DNA of 64,000 bases from Trifolium pratense. Lineage: Eukaryota > Streptophyta > Magnoliopsida > Fabales > Fabaceae. This document shows positions 10,553 through 21,343 of the stretch, in pieces (position 1 is the first letter of the stretch; the number at the start of each line of letters is the position of its first letter). The notes beneath the pieces were generated by a model. The model saw nothing but the letters and a program-made list of their open reading frames with translations. It searched no databases and was not told the DNA's origin. A program made the position numbers and the translations under genes. The stretch covers positions 38,370,338 through 38,434,337 of the forward strand of contig NC_060059.1 in assembly GCF_020283565.1 (NCBI RefSeq), in the 5' to 3' direction.

Positions 10553-11037
10553 TGTTGGGTCATTACGAGGGGCAGCCGAGGGATCATTCACACATTGGGT
10601 TCAAAAACAATTTCACATGTGAGTTGGACACCACACTCTTACCCAAAACTTTAAGGTGTTAGATTTATGGGTCCTCGTACTTATAAAGTGTTCAACCTCC
10701 ACTTTTCTAAATAATGTGGGATTTAACCACTCACACTTACCACAACTATCACCCCCTCAAGTGCGAGTCCATCCATTCTTGGATATGCTCCCCGGCCCTC
10801 AAGCCGAAGCATTCTTCATCCTACACTTATACCTCCGTAAGCCACACTGCTCGTCGGGACTCGCCGCCTGACCACCTTTGTTAGGAAGACTTTCGATACA
10901 AGGAGCCAGTTCAACCCTTCGTCGAACCATCGACTCTGATACCATTGTTGGGACATTACGAGGGGACAGCCGGTGGATCATCCCCATTGGGTTCAAGAAC
11001 AACTTCACATGTGAGTTGGACACCACACTTTTATAGG
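10553..11037 (-). mobile_element. TRIM retroelement, right LTR truncated
   Basis: Read on the minus strand this is a miniature LTR element. One terminal repeat is 10553-10746. The interior holds a polypurine run at about 10747-10760 and a methionine-tRNA primer site (TGGTATCAGAGTC, 10932-10944). The second repeat starts at 10946 but stops matching at about 11037. It belongs to the same family as 11967-12529: both share an interior CTAACAAAGGTGGTCAG-type segment. It has no coding capacity. Confidence 0.75.
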
Positions 11038-11966
11038 CACACACATAAATGATAAAAAGTAAATCATAAATAATTTATTCACATCAATTGACGACATTGA
11101 CTATTTGAGTTTTGTATGTGTGTCCAAATTTAAATAGTTCGTGGTTGTGCCCATAAAAGTGTTCCTTCATATTTTTTTTAGAAAATTTGATTGAACTTTC
11201 TAAATAATCTTTCCAAAAAATGACCCAAGAACATGGTCATTATATTCTTATCCCTAAAATATGGTGTAACTTATTTCATAATTTTTTTATCATCAAATAT
11301 ATAAGGTATAAACATGTATACAATAAATGAGAATATCAAAATCATAAAATTTATCATAATAGTTGCCACTAATTTTGCAAGAATCAAAATAATCAAATTA
11401 CTCGGGTCTAAAATTGCAAAATAAACTTACAAACGGCAAAACAAAATAACAAGATTCAAGATCCACACACTTGTAGGTTGATGCAATTTACCAGTTTATA
11501 CTAATAATATGAATGCAGCTGTGAGTTTGTTTACAATATTTTATTTTTTTTAGCAATTTTAATTTTATATTATATCAATAATCTATTAATATGAATGAAT
11601 GAATATCTGAAATAACAGAAGTGCAAGACACTCTAAATTAACTACAGTTATATTTTACAAAATAACATGGTTTAAGATTGAGATATTTTACGACAAAAAG
11701 TGAAAAAAATTATTGGATTTAGAATAAAAAGAAAAATTTAATGAGCTGAACAAACTTTTATTTACAATAAAATATTAGTGTTTGTTTTTTAAAAAAAAAA
11801 ATAGTTTTGTTAGTAATTATGTTGGGAGTGATTTTCAAACACTCAACCAATTCCTTACCACTCCACTTCTCAACTCTACAATATCTTCAAGCCATCATAT
11901 TCTATCCCCTATCAAATCAAAATACAAAATATATGCACAGTTAGGAAAATGATTAGGAATATTAGA
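11038..11966. other. AT-rich intergenic stretch
   Basis: No gene is seen. A segment at 11470-11540 (GATGCAATTTACCAGTTTATAC) resembles 50200-50270, where it lies in what looks like a LINE 3' region. Confidence 0.45.
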
Positions 11967-12529
11967 TGTTGATGTTTGAAGTGTGAATTGAGTTTATATC
12001 AGATCAAAAAGTAGACGTTATGATCCATGAACATAATAATACCTTAAGGTTTTCGGTTAATTAAGATGTGTTGTCCAATTCACTTGTGTAGTTGTTCAAG
12101 ACCCGATATGATGATCCTCGAACCTCCTCGTGACCCAATGCATGCAACAATAGTATCAGAGCTAATGGTTTGACGAAGGGTTCGATCGACTCCAACTTGT
12201 ATTGAAAGTCTTCCTAACAAAGGTGGTCAGACAACTAGCATGTACCGTTGAGTGCTACAACTGCGGTGCAAGTGTATGGATGAAAAAGTTTCTGTTTGAG
12301 GGAGAACATGCCCATAAAAAAATGGATAGACTCACACTTGAGGGGAAAATTGTTGGTATTTCAAGTGTGAGTTGAGTCTCATATCAAATGTAGTGAATTT
12401 TGAACACTTTATAAGTGAGAGGACCCATGAACGTAATGTCTTAAAGTTTGAGCTAAGATGTGGTGTTCAATTCACTTATATAATTGTTCAAGATCCTGCA
12501 TGATCCCCGAATCCCCTAGTAACCCAACA
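11967..12529 (+). mobile_element. Complete TRIM retroelement, family 2
   Basis: A 563-bp miniature LTR element. LTRs are 11967-12149 and 12351-12529; both begin TGTT and end CAACA. A primer site TAGTATCAGAGC (12151-12162) matches initiator-methionine tRNA with one change. A purine tract TTGAGGGGAAAAT precedes the right LTR. The 5-bp duplication TTAGA flanks it perfectly. The LTRs have diverged considerably, so it is old. The interior of about 200 bp has no open frame. It sits at the edge of co-duplicated block B. Confidence 0.88.
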
Positions 12530-12870
12530 TTAGATACATATTGACAAGTTGTTTCTTCTTGACAAAACACACATCTAGTTGTGAATGGGATATTTTTTTG
12601 CAAGTTGTTTAATACGTTAAATTATATCGAGAAACTGGGGTATAGAGTTTGCCTTGTTTCATACCCATTACTAGGTTGTTAACATGAATTAAATTGAAGT
12701 CCAAAATAGGAAAATTTTGTGAAGTATAACACACGTACAAGTTCATATGCCTACAAAATTTGAGTCGGCAAGGCTCCGGTTGCAGTGACTATAGGGCAAG
12801 TTCAACATCCTTTAGAAGGTGACAGATCATAAGAGTCAATGATGTAAATAGGATTATTTAATTATTAGAA
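12530..12870 (-). repeat. Co-duplicated upstream block B (HyPRP 2)
   Basis: It shares with block A TTGACAAGTTG, ACTGGGGTATAGAG, TACTAGGTTGTTAACATGAA and the core CCTTTAGAAGGTGACAGATC...AAGAGTCAA. It lies about 2.3-2.6 kb before the HyPRP 2 ATG, the extra distance being partly due to the two TRIM elements between them. Confidence 0.7.
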
Positions 12871-12999
12871 CAAAATCAACAATATACAATTAAACTTGCT
12901 TTCATTCATATATTTGTTAGAATTATTGGTTCAAACACGCGTTTTTACATGTGTTTTCCTTTCACTTCTGACCTAAGTAATAATTAATTTTTAATGAAT

Positions 13000-13500
13000 T
13001 TCTTTTTTTTTTATAAGCAAAATATATTATAATGGAGTATAAGGGGTACTCGAACCCTTATAATTCAAAGTCAGAAGTTAAATGCTTTGAATACATCCCA
13101 AAGGGTCATGACACCAGTCCTTAAATGATAAATTAGAGTTTCGGCCATACCGACTACTAAACCAAACCCACGAACTGAATTTAATGTCATCCACAAGAAG
13201 AAGAGCATTTGGAAAAGCTCCCTTGAAAATCACACTATTTCTAAGCTTCCATATGTTCCAAGAAGTTGCCAGCCAAATCAAATGTTTAACCCGTCCACCC
13301 TTCTTTGATTTTACCATGTCACCAAATAGCGCAAAATGATTCCAACCTTTTTTATTCGGTGGAAGTCTCTTTCCTATCCACTTAAAAATCGCTTCCCAAA
13401 TTCGTTTGCTAAACGGACAGAGGAAAAAAAGATGGTTGCAATCCTCATTATCAAGAAAGCAAAAAACACAAGATAACTCATGCACGTTAATAAGGATACC
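13000..13500 (-). pseudogene. LINE fragment with RT zinc-binding domain
   Basis: The minus strand encodes about 140 residues of the zinc-binding C-terminal region of non-LTR retrotransposon reverse transcriptase (zf-RVT type). Cys-x2-Cys (codons 6 and 9 counted from the first Met at 13485), then His18-x4-Cys23 in HLFFLC, then RIWEAIFKWIG and a tryptophan-rich IWLATSWNIWKLRN segment are characteristic. The frame stops at 13078. About 70 bp beyond is an A-rich tail (complement of the T run near 13003-13012), so this is the true 3' end. Everything 5' of the domain is missing, as in most 5'-truncated LINE copies. It is not a host gene. Confidence 0.85.
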
Positions 13501-13509
13501 TCTGTAAAA

Positions 13510-13680
13510 AAATAGTGAGAGAATTTAAGATATTAAGTCAAACTCTCAATTCTAAGACGGTATCAGAGTCTCTCGAATATTCATTGAGTTTAATAGTATT
13601 GGGCGTAAGAGGGGTATGTAAGGTGAGGCAATTTCATCTATCTCACTTCCGATGTGAACTTCTTAACAGTTGTCATAGGG
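13510..13680. mobile_element. Rearranged TRIM remnant
   Basis: A primer-site-like GGTATCAGAGTCTCTCG (13560-13576) and an interior TATTGGGCGTAAGAGGGG resemble the TRIM at 18891. They are followed by an inverted piece of the LTR start (CACTTCCGATGTGAACTTC). The element is broken and partly inverted. Confidence 0.55.
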
Positions 13681-13909
13681 CACATGTTTAGTGCGACAAA
13701 AAGTGAGTGTCAAGTAAGGTGGAATTCAGTTGCATTGTAATAGTCAAGAGTGTCATATATTTATTTTACAAATAATCAAGTGTATCACACCAAAACCAAA
13801 CATATTAATGTGGTTTTTCACAAGATCAAGGAGATGATATGATTTTTTATGTTTTTGTAATGCGGAATTTGATAAGATATACTCCATTTTTAAGGTTTCT
13901 AAAAGAAGG

Positions 13910-14280
13910 TGAAGAATAATTAAGTAGTACAGAAAGATAATTAGAAACAGGATAAGAATTAGCTAGATATTTATCGACAAGTTTTTTTTTTTTGTTGACA
14001 AATTACACATTGTCAAGTTGTTTTCAGCCTATTACGTTAAAACTATAATTAGAAACTGGGGTATAGAATTTGCCTTGTTTCATACCCATTAGTAAGTTGT
14101 TAACATGCATTATTGAAATAAAAAATATATAAGAAATTTTGTCAGCAACACATCCAAGAGTCCGATTGCATTGACAATATGGCAAGGTCAGCATATATAT
14201 CCTTTAGAAGGTGACAGATCTAAGAGTCAATGTAAAAATCATTTGTTGATTATTAAAACAAAATCAATCACTATTATACT
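13910..14280 (-). repeat. Orphan co-duplicated block C
   Basis: This copy keeps TTACGTTAAAACTATAATTA, GAAACTGGGGTATAGAATTT and the core CCTTTAGAAGGTGACAGATC-TAAGAGTCAATGTA. No HyPRP gene lies between it and block B. The interval holds the LINE and TRIM fragments instead, which suggests that a HyPRP unit was lost there. Confidence 0.65.
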
Positions 14281-15190
14281 TGCTTTACTTTTTTTTTTTG
14301 AAGTCGTTTTAATCTCCTCCCGATTGCGTATATATATATATATAAATTAAAGACTTACTCAAACGAATATGAGTTACAATACCCATGTATATAAGTTTGG
14401 TGTTAATGGTTCATTCAATGAATTTTCAATTTTATATATAAAGGTCATACAATGTTCACATAATTATATTAAGTAGAATAATAATTAGAATAACACATTA
14501 TAAGAGTAATTACATTTAACCATAAATATCTTCATTGTGCAATATCATATACTCGATAGAAGTATCAATATTATACTTATATTTGTCTATTATGAACTTA
14601 CAAAATGTGAAATTTGGGTGAAACACTAGCATAATATAATTTCGAGTGATGGTCAGAATAGCGATCAGAGTTGTAGTCGGTGGTGACAACTGATGGTGGT
14701 GGTTTTCAATGGTCAAAGTGGTAGTCAGAGTGGTGATGGGTGATGGTGTAATGGTAATATGGTCAAACTGATTATCAAAAGTGAATAGAATATTGATCAA
14801 CACTGATCAAATTAATGGTCGAGAGTAATCAAAGTGGTGGTTCACTATAGTCGATGGCGGTCCACGGAGTGGTGGTTTAGTGTGAGGTTTGGTCTTTTAA
14901 CAATTAGTTTAGGAATTATATCATTGAGTTCCACAAGCAACTTACATGCTCTACTCCAATTCTCACAACTTCATTATATACCAATAAAACAAAATACAAT
15001 AATTCATACATTTACAAATTTAAATATGATCAGTGATCACAAGCATAATGATCATGAAATGAAAGGTCACCAAATTTATTAAAATTTAAAGAACAAGTTG
15101 CTAAATGAGGCAAACAGGCTTACCCCATTATTAAAATTACACACACATCTCACGCATAAATAAATATAGTGCATATTTTCAATTAATGTA
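14281..15190. other. Intergenic stretch, HyPRP 3 downstream flank
   Basis: No gene is seen. A GGTGGTG-rich stretch at 14640-14880 has repeated TGGTCA/GTGGTAGTC motifs and is otherwise unremarkable. From about 14900 the co-duplicated HyPRP 3' flank is recognisable (CATTGAGTTCCACAAGCAAC, GAGGCAAACAGGCTTACC). Confidence 0.5.
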
Positions 15191-15296
15191 TGAATTTAGC
15201 AAAATCACATTGACACACTTCGATTTTGTCAAAAGTCACACTTTGTAAATTGTAACTCCAACAAAATCATAGTATCCCTATAATTTCGTTAAAGTC
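15191..15296 (-). repeat. Shared 3' hairpin, HyPRP unit 3
   Basis: TGAATTTAGCAAAATCACA and GATTTTGTCAAAAGTCACAC pair with ACAAAATCATAG and TAATTTCGTTAAAGTC, forming an inverted repeat about 120 bp past the stop codon. Confidence 0.6.
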
Positions 15297-15417
15297 ATTG
15301 TAATTCCAATTGTGCACACAAACAATAACTGAAATAAAATTAAGTACCCGTGACCCTTGTAGAAACATAAGTACTAATAAGCATATGGCTTTGAAGTACT
15401 TTTGACATGATCAAATT

Positions 15418-15930
15418 CTAAGAACATTGGAAACCAGAAGGAACGGATTTTTCACAAGCACTAAGTAAGAGACTTAATGTGATAGGAACATTCAAATTGA
15501 TACCAAGAACATTAGCCTTAATAGCAGTACAAAGACAAAGTGCTGCATCCAAATCAGCCAAACCTTGAATCAATGCACAACACTTGCTTGAAGCAGGACT
15601 TCCAACAATAATATTACCAAGTCCTAAAAGATTAGCACAAACACCTAGTTTTAATGTGTCCCTAGGACATTTTTGTGTTGTTGAAGGAGGTGGGGTACTA
15701 GCCTTAGGTGGAGTAGTAGCCTTGGGTGGAGGACTAGGTTTAGGTGTTGTTGAATGTGGTGGTGGACTAGCCTTAGGTGTTTTTGGTGGTGGTGGAGGAC
15801 AAGGTGTAGGTGGTGGAGGGCTAGGCTTAGGTTTTGGAGTTGGTTTGCATGTACCACAAGCATGAGAAAATGTTGAATAAGCAAGAAGAGAAAACAATAT
15901 AATTAGTGCACTAAGCTTGTTGGAAGCCAT
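15418..15930 (-). CDS. Hybrid proline-rich protein 3
   Basis: A 170-residue HyPRP. Layout: signal peptide (1-23), ACGTCKPTP motif, proline-rich spacer to about residue 87 ([19 protein letters not shown], then [10 protein letters not shown] modules), eight-cysteine domain 88-170 with the array's standard spacing. It differs from HyPRP 2 in the domain mainly by conservative changes such as [12 protein letters not shown]. It is a single exon; the start codon is aligned to all paralogs. An internal tandem [11 protein letters not shown] in the spacer shows the same modular expansion and contraction seen across the array. Confidence 0.94.
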   Translation of the reverse strand: MASNKLSALIILFSLLAYSTFSHACGTCKPTPKPKPSPPPPTPCPPPPPKTPKASPPPHSTTPKPSPPPKATTPPKASTPPPSTTQKCPRDTLKLGVCANLLGLGNIIVGSPASSKCCALIQGLADLDAALCLCTAIKANVLGINLNVPITLSLLLSACEKSVPSGFQCS

Positions 15931-16000
15931 TTTTACACTAATGTTTTTGTGTGTTTTGATGTTGAATAATAGAATGAGAAAGAAAGGGAGGATTAGACCA

Positions 16001-16010
16001 TTTTTATAGG
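16001..16010 (-). promoter_or_regulatory. TATA box of HyPRP 3
   Basis: CCTATAAAAATGG on the minus strand, about 75 bp before the ATG. The surrounding 5' leader closely matches that of HyPRP 2. Confidence 0.75.
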
Positions 16011-16019
16011 CAAAATTTT

Positions 16020-17135
16020 GTGAGTAGTGTTAATTTGTTTTTTTACTAGACATTTAGAATGTCTCATCACTAAAATATTGCTCATAATAATTGAGACCGA
16101 ATAAAAATTAAAATATTCTTTTTATTTTTTACTTAAAAAATATATTATCTATCATCTCATCCCCCCTCTCTATCACCTCATGTGTCTATTTCCTCCCCTC
16201 ACTTTCTCTGCCTCCAACCCTCTCTCCTATCTCTCTTTTTGTTTTTTAAATTAGAATAGATACTAGTAGATATTTTTATATATTAATTAAAGTAGCACTA
16301 ATCACTTTACTTTTTATCGAATAGTTAGATGGATAAAAATTTCATCTTTAAGGTGGAGAAGTGGAATGATCGGAATACAAATTTCGGCTCCTTACATATA
16401 TAATGCAATGTCCTGTCAACTGAGCTAATAAGCTCACGGGACATAGTCATTTTATTTTTATTACACCCTTTCCAATTTTTATCAATTACTACACTAAATG
16501 TTAAGTAAATGTCATTTTTAATTTTCAATATAATTATTATTATTATTTTCAATTGGATTTCTTAATTAATACTATGTGCACCATTTTAAGTCAATATTTT
16601 ATATTTATATTTACTGTAATAATAAATACATCAATACTCAATAAGTTAATTTGTTAAAATTACTATTATCTTCTTTTTTTTTCATTTACAAACATTTTCT
16701 TAATCTATGTTAAATAAGAAAGAAACAGTCTAGATATATATCCCCTTATTAGGTGAACAATATCCATAGAATATCCCCTTATAGTGTAGGATATCTTGTA
16801 ATATAATGGGATAAAAATTTGAGGTGAACAATATGCATAGTTTATTTGTAAGATCATAGAGAGTTGATTAATGAGATTTCACTCTTCATAATTTAAACTA
16901 TTCTACATTTGAAGGGTTTCTGCATTCTGCAAAGTAAATTTGAGCTAACTATATATATAAAGCACTTGAATTGGAACATGAACTTTTGTGGGCAAAACTT
17001 GTGTTACACTTCAAGAATATGAACAAATTGTACTCTTGTAAAAAAAAATACTATGAAAAAAAATACTTTTTGTCAAAAATTAATAAAGACTTATAGAATA
17101 ACTATAGTTAATTAAAACTTCATGTTTCTTAATGA
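16020..17135. other. Intergenic stretch upstream of HyPRP 3
   Basis: No gene is seen. A pyrimidine-rich CTCTCT segment lies at 16140-16235. A second copy of the dispersed SINE/LINE-like repeat lies at 16310-16445 (CAACTGAGCTAATAAGCTCAC). The rest is AT-rich. Confidence 0.5.
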
Positions 17136-17137
17136 AG

Positions 17138-17520
17138 GTGAAGCAAAGAGTAGTAGGAAAACAGAGTTAGAAAAATAATAAAAGAATTACATGCATGCAT
17201 GTAGTCAAGTTGTTTTTCTTGACAAATATTGTCAAGTTGTGATTGGGATATTTTGCAAGTTGTGCATTACGTTAAAATTATTAAGGAGAAACTGGGGTAT
17301 AGAGTTTGCTTGGGAGTGAAATCAATAGAAAATTTTGTGAGTAACAAATGCACAAGCACACATGATTACAAATTTTGAGTCGGCAAAGGTTCCAATTGCA
17401 GCGACTATAGAGCAAGATTAATTAGCATCCTATTATTAGAAGGTGACAGATCTAAGAGTCAATGTAAATATGATTTCATTATTAGAACAAAATCAACTAT
17501 GATTAAGCTGATTTCATTGA
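17138..17520 (-). repeat. Co-duplicated upstream block D (HyPRP 3)
   Basis: It shares TTGACAAATATTGTCAAG, CATTACGTTAAAATTATTA, GAAACTGGGGTATAGAGTTT and the core AGAAGGTGACAGATC-TAAGAGTCAATGTAAATA with the other blocks. The distance to the HyPRP 3 ATG is about 1.2-1.5 kb. Confidence 0.7.
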
Positions 17521-17804
17521 CAAATTTTCATTTTAGTTCAAAAGAATGTAGCGGTATACTCACACATACTAAATGCTGAAAAGTCGATAGTGAATTCAAA
17601 CTTTTACTGAAATATATAGGAGTATTTTTCTATCGATTTTTTTTTATGTCTGTAAGTGAAGTGGAAAATAGAAAATTACAACACAAAATTTCGAGGTCCG
17701 AATAAAAGTGTACAATCTTGTAATAAGGGAAAACAATAAAAAAAATTTGAGAAAAAAAGAAGTAAAGACTACTAATTTCAAAAACAAGAAATAAAAAACA
17801 ATTT

Positions 17805-18260
17805 AGAGCATCCACAATGGAGATACTCATTTTTTAGTACTTAACTGAACCTCACGTGTACACATCACTCATTTATAATTTTTTAATAATAGTACATAAT
17901 AAGTACTCAATCCCTCAAACCCAACATCTCTTAAAAAGTTCTAAATAGGCCCTACCAATAACACATCTCACCAATAACTATACATCATTATAAATGGGAT
18001 CCACAAAAACAAAATAGGTACTAATGAGACCCACAATAACTATACATCTATTTGGTTTTTGTGGATCCCATTTATAAAGATGTATAGTTATTGGTGAGAT
18101 GTGTTATTGGTAAGGCCTATTTAGAACTTTTTAAGAGATATTGGGTTGGAGGGATTGAGTACTTATTAGATACTATTATTAAAAAATTATAAATCAGTAA
18201 TATGTACACGTGAAGCCCGGTTAAGTACTAAAAAATGAATATCTCCATTGTGGATGCTCT
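17805..18260. mobile_element. Full-length fold-back MITE
   Basis: The 456 bp are essentially one inverted repeat with arms of over 200 bp. It starts AGAGCATCCACAATGG and ends with its exact reverse complement. The arms stay alike to the centre near 18040. No clear target duplication was found, so the superfamily (hAT, Mutator or Harbinger) is open. RNA from it would form a long near-perfect duplex, a usual source of small RNAs. Confidence 0.82.
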
Positions 18261-18890
18261 TGGCATTGACATATAGAGGAATGTTAAGGTCAAACTATCA
18301 AACAAACTCTTGTAGCCACATTCATCTCTTGGGCCACATCATCACCTATTTTTATTCTTTACCTAGTAACCGATTCTTCAAGTTTTTACAACACTGTTGA
18401 TTTTTTAGTTTTAATTTAATTCTTGCAAGTGCGTATTCAAGTTTCTATAATGAGAAAATTTCTTTTTACCACCCTATTAGGTTGGCGAAAATACCCTCCT
18501 ATATATAATCTTTATCTTTATCTTTATCGTTATAAAAGGAATAAAACTGATCACTCCTTAAACAACTCTTTAATCACCTCCTTAACCCTAATTTGTATTT
18601 AATTTCCCTCCAAACAGCTATTTAAATTAAAATAAAATAAAAAATTCGTATTAAGGGTTCCCATGAGTCATAGAATATGCAGCTGTTATTATTCTCAAAA
18701 AAATAGGTTTCACATGTTGCAATAGTTTCATTCCATTTTCTCTGCAGACTTCCTCCCCAATCGCCTCCACTATCGCCCTCTACTTCCTCCCTCACCGCCT
18801 CCACTTTCGGCCATTGTCATCTGAAGAGCACCGCCACAAAGTATACAAACCTGACCAGTTTGAAATTGGCTTCTTCTGCTTCATGGCCGA
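18261..18890. other. Intergenic stretch, possible Helitron body
   Basis: No complete gene is seen. The sequence up to 18890 and after 19248 may be the body of a Helitron whose 3' end is at 19522. A CTTTATC tandem (18508-18530) lies near a possible 5' end, but no clear 5' terminus was fixed. Confidence 0.4.
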
Positions 18891-19243
18891 TGTTAAGAGT
18901 CCCACATCGGTTGAGAGATGGCCTGACTAAGTGTTTATATACTAGAGGCAATCCTCACCTTACAAGCCGGTTTTGTAAGGATGAGTTAAGCCCAATACTC
19001 ATTTCTAAGATGGTATCAGAGCCTCTCCATGATCCGTTGGGCCACCTGTTAGGTTTCCGCTATCGGGCCACCCACCGTTTATATCCACGCACCAAGCCCA
19101 ATAGTGCTGGGCGTGAGGGGGTGTGTTAAGAGTCCCACATCGGTTGAGAGATGGCCTGACTAAGTGTTTATATACTAGAGGCAATCCTCACCTTACAAGC
19201 CGGTTTTGTAAGGATGAGTTAGGCCCAATACTCATTTCTAAGA
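18891..19243 (+). mobile_element. Young intact TRIM retroelement
   Basis: A 353-bp miniature LTR element. LTRs 18891-19010 and 19124-19243 are each 120 bp and differ at one base, so insertion was recent. The primer site TGGTATCAGAGCC (19011-19023) starts immediately after the left LTR. A polypurine run GTGAGGGGGTG lies just before the right LTR. The perfect 5-bp target duplication GCCGA flanks it (18886-18890, 19244-19248). The interior of 113 bp encodes nothing, so movement must depend on proteins from another element. Confidence 0.95.
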
Positions 19244-19496
19244 GCCGAGAATTGCTTGCTTCACCTCCGATGCTCTTCAAAGTTATTATTTGTATATGTA
19301 TGTTTAGAAGTTATTATTGGAGTAAATGTCATGGACAAAGTTCTATTTATATGAGTATTTATGAATCTAAAAATCAAATTATATAAATATTATATGTTGA
19401 ATTTTATCTATTAAATCATTTGTTAATGATAATGATATGCTGGTAAAAAAAAAAATTCATAATAGTATGCATGTGAATATGATACTTCACAAAACT

Positions 19497-19522
19497 CGTG
19501 CAACGCACGGGTCGGAGTCTAG
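19497..19522 (+). mobile_element. Helitron 3' terminus
   Basis: The hairpin CGTGC-AAC-GCACG is followed by GGTCGGAGTCTAG, then T. A short GC-rich hairpin about 10 bp before CTAG, next to a host T, is the known Helitron 3' signature. The 5' end is not certain. The young TRIM appears to lie inside the element. Confidence 0.7.
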
Positions 19523-20620
19523 TAATGCATAAACATTCATACAAAGCCAACCCACTTGTTATTGGGATGTAAGTTATCAACTTCAACTCATTCACAGTTT
19601 CTCTTTTCATCCCATGTTTCTTTACTACTCCACAATATGTAGAAAAATTAGGAAAATGTTTTCTTAATTCTTTTTAGTGTAAATTTTTACACTGAAAAAA
19701 AACTTTCGAAAATATTTTTCGAAATTTTCTGGGTATTTTTCGGGGTAGAATAGAAATGCAAGGGTGGAAAGAGAAAAATTCCAACTCATCCTCCTACGAG
19801 TTGCACAGTCCAACAAGCTAAAAGAGTCCAAAGTTCTTATGTTTTTTAAAATATTTAAATCTGTACTTCTGAAAAATATTTATATTTTATACATGAGTAG
19901 AAAGCAAAAGAATATCAATAAATTTAGTTAAAGTTGCTATCACAATGTATTTTTTTTGTTTGTAGATGAAATGACAATCACCACAAAAAATTACAAAACA
20001 GCAAGATCATCGGTTTGAACCAAATAAAAATGTTTAATCTAACTATATTTTTATTTATCAGTTGAATTAATTCTTACATATTTCTACTACCATTTATATC
20101 AACTATACATAGACAATTATAACTGCACATGTTTGAGCATGTAACGACAAACTTTTTAAGGTTTTTAACTAGTTGCCCATGGTTCAAATTCGGTCGATGG
20201 AACTTCTCTTTTTAATGTGAATTTTTACCTTATCCGTCGTAGGTATTTCTTATGGATATTGGATCTAACTGTCATCCTAGATAGAGATCCAATTTCCTTA
20301 TTTCCAGGCTAGAAATGTCTGAAGAGTGAAGATTATATCAATCTGTATCTAGCATGTTGTGGTACACATTTGCAATATAGATTACACATGATTGATAAAA
20401 GTTCATTAAGTAGTGTACAAAAAATAATGATTGTAAATTGACATTTGGCTTTAAAACTTGGTTTAACAATGATATATATCATTCAGTTCCACTAATTAAG
20501 CAACTTACATGCTCAAGTCCAATAAATAACCCAAAAAAGAACAATTTACAATGAATCAAATTGCATAATTTAAATATGACAAGAACATTCATTCCACATA
20601 AAAATAAATATAGTACACAT
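19523..20620. other. Intergenic stretch, HyPRP 4 downstream flank
   Basis: No gene is seen. From about 20345 the co-duplicated HyPRP 3' flank begins (TGGTACACATTTGCAATA, CATGATTGATAAAAGTTCA, AGCAACTTACATGCTCAAG). Confidence 0.5.
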
Positions 20621-20700
20621 ACACACTGTGATTTTGATAAAAAACCACACATTATATAGTTTTATCAAAATCATAGTATCACTGTAATTTCGTTAAACTC
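20621..20700 (-). repeat. Shared 3' hairpin, HyPRP unit 4
   Basis: CACACTGTGATTTTGATAAAA pairs loosely with TATCAAAATCATAGTATCAC, followed by TTTCGTTAAACTC. The outer left part seen in units 2, 3 and 6 is missing. Confidence 0.55.
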
Positions 20701-20795
20701 ACTTTATTTCGACCGTGCACACCAAATAAGAAAAACAATGAAAGTATAGTAACATGAGTACTAAGCATATCCCTTGAAGTACTTTTGACATGATT

Positions 20796-21272
20796 CTAAG
20801 AACATTGGAAACCAGAAGGAACAGATTTTTCACAAGCACTAAGTAGGAGACTTAGTGTGATAGGAATATTCAAGTTGTTACCAAGAACATTAGCCTTAAT
20901 GGCAGTACAAAGGCAAAGTGCTGCTTCTGAATCAGCCAAACCTTGAAGTAATGCACAACACTTGCTTGAAACAGGAGTTCCAACAATAACATTATGTCCT
21001 AGAATATCAGCACAAACACCTAGCTTTAATGTGTCTCTAGGACATTTTTGTGATGTTGGAGGAGTAGGAGTTGGAGGTGATGTTGAAGGAGTGGGAGGAG
21101 GAGGAGGACAAGCATTAGGTGATGGCGGTGGTGGGCTAGGCTTAGGTTTTGGTGGTGGAGGGCTAGGCTTAGGTTTAGGAGTTGGATTGCATGTACCACA
21201 AGCATGAGAAAATGTTGAATAAGCAAGAAGAGAAAACAATATGATTAGTGCACTGAGCTTGTTAGAAGCCAT
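20796..21272 (-). CDS. Hybrid proline-rich protein 4
   Basis: A 158-residue HyPRP. It has a signal peptide (1-23), ACGTCNPTP (Asn replaces the usual Lys), and a proline-rich spacer to about residue 76 with [18 protein letters not shown] followed by a TPTPPTS stretch. The eight-cysteine domain (77-158) is one residue shorter than in the paralogs between the second Cys and the CC pair (ILGHNVIVG). It also carries SEAALCLC for LDAALCLC. It is the most divergent member. The ATG at 21272 is chosen because it aligns with the paralogs; the frame is open two codons further but without an ATG. It alone lacks a recognisable upstream block. Confidence 0.93.
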   Translation of the reverse strand: MASNKLSALIILFSLLAYSTFSHACGTCNPTPKPKPSPPPPKPKPSPPPPSPNACPPPPPTPSTSPPTPTPPTSQKCPRDTLKLGVCADILGHNVIVGTPVSSKCCALLQGLADSEAALCLCTAIKANVLGNNLNIPITLSLLLSACEKSVPSGFQCS

Positions 21273-21332
21273 AGTCAATTAAGGATGCAAAAATGAAAAG
21301 AATGTGACCATTTTTAAGGGGAGAATTGGACC

Positions 21333-21343
21333 ATTTTTAATAG
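21333..21343 (-). promoter_or_regulatory. Altered TATA box of HyPRP 4
   Basis: At the position of the paralogs' CCTATAAAAATGG this gene has CCTATTAAAAATGG, one T inserted in the TATA motif. A small local duplication (ACCATTTTTAA at 21308 and 21330) lies next to it. Promoter strength could differ from the other copies. Confidence 0.55.

Noticed and set aside
18860..19129. Open frames across the young TRIM, and the repeat at 19123-19386
   Set aside because: They coincide with the LTRs and contain the primer site; TRIMs are non-coding.
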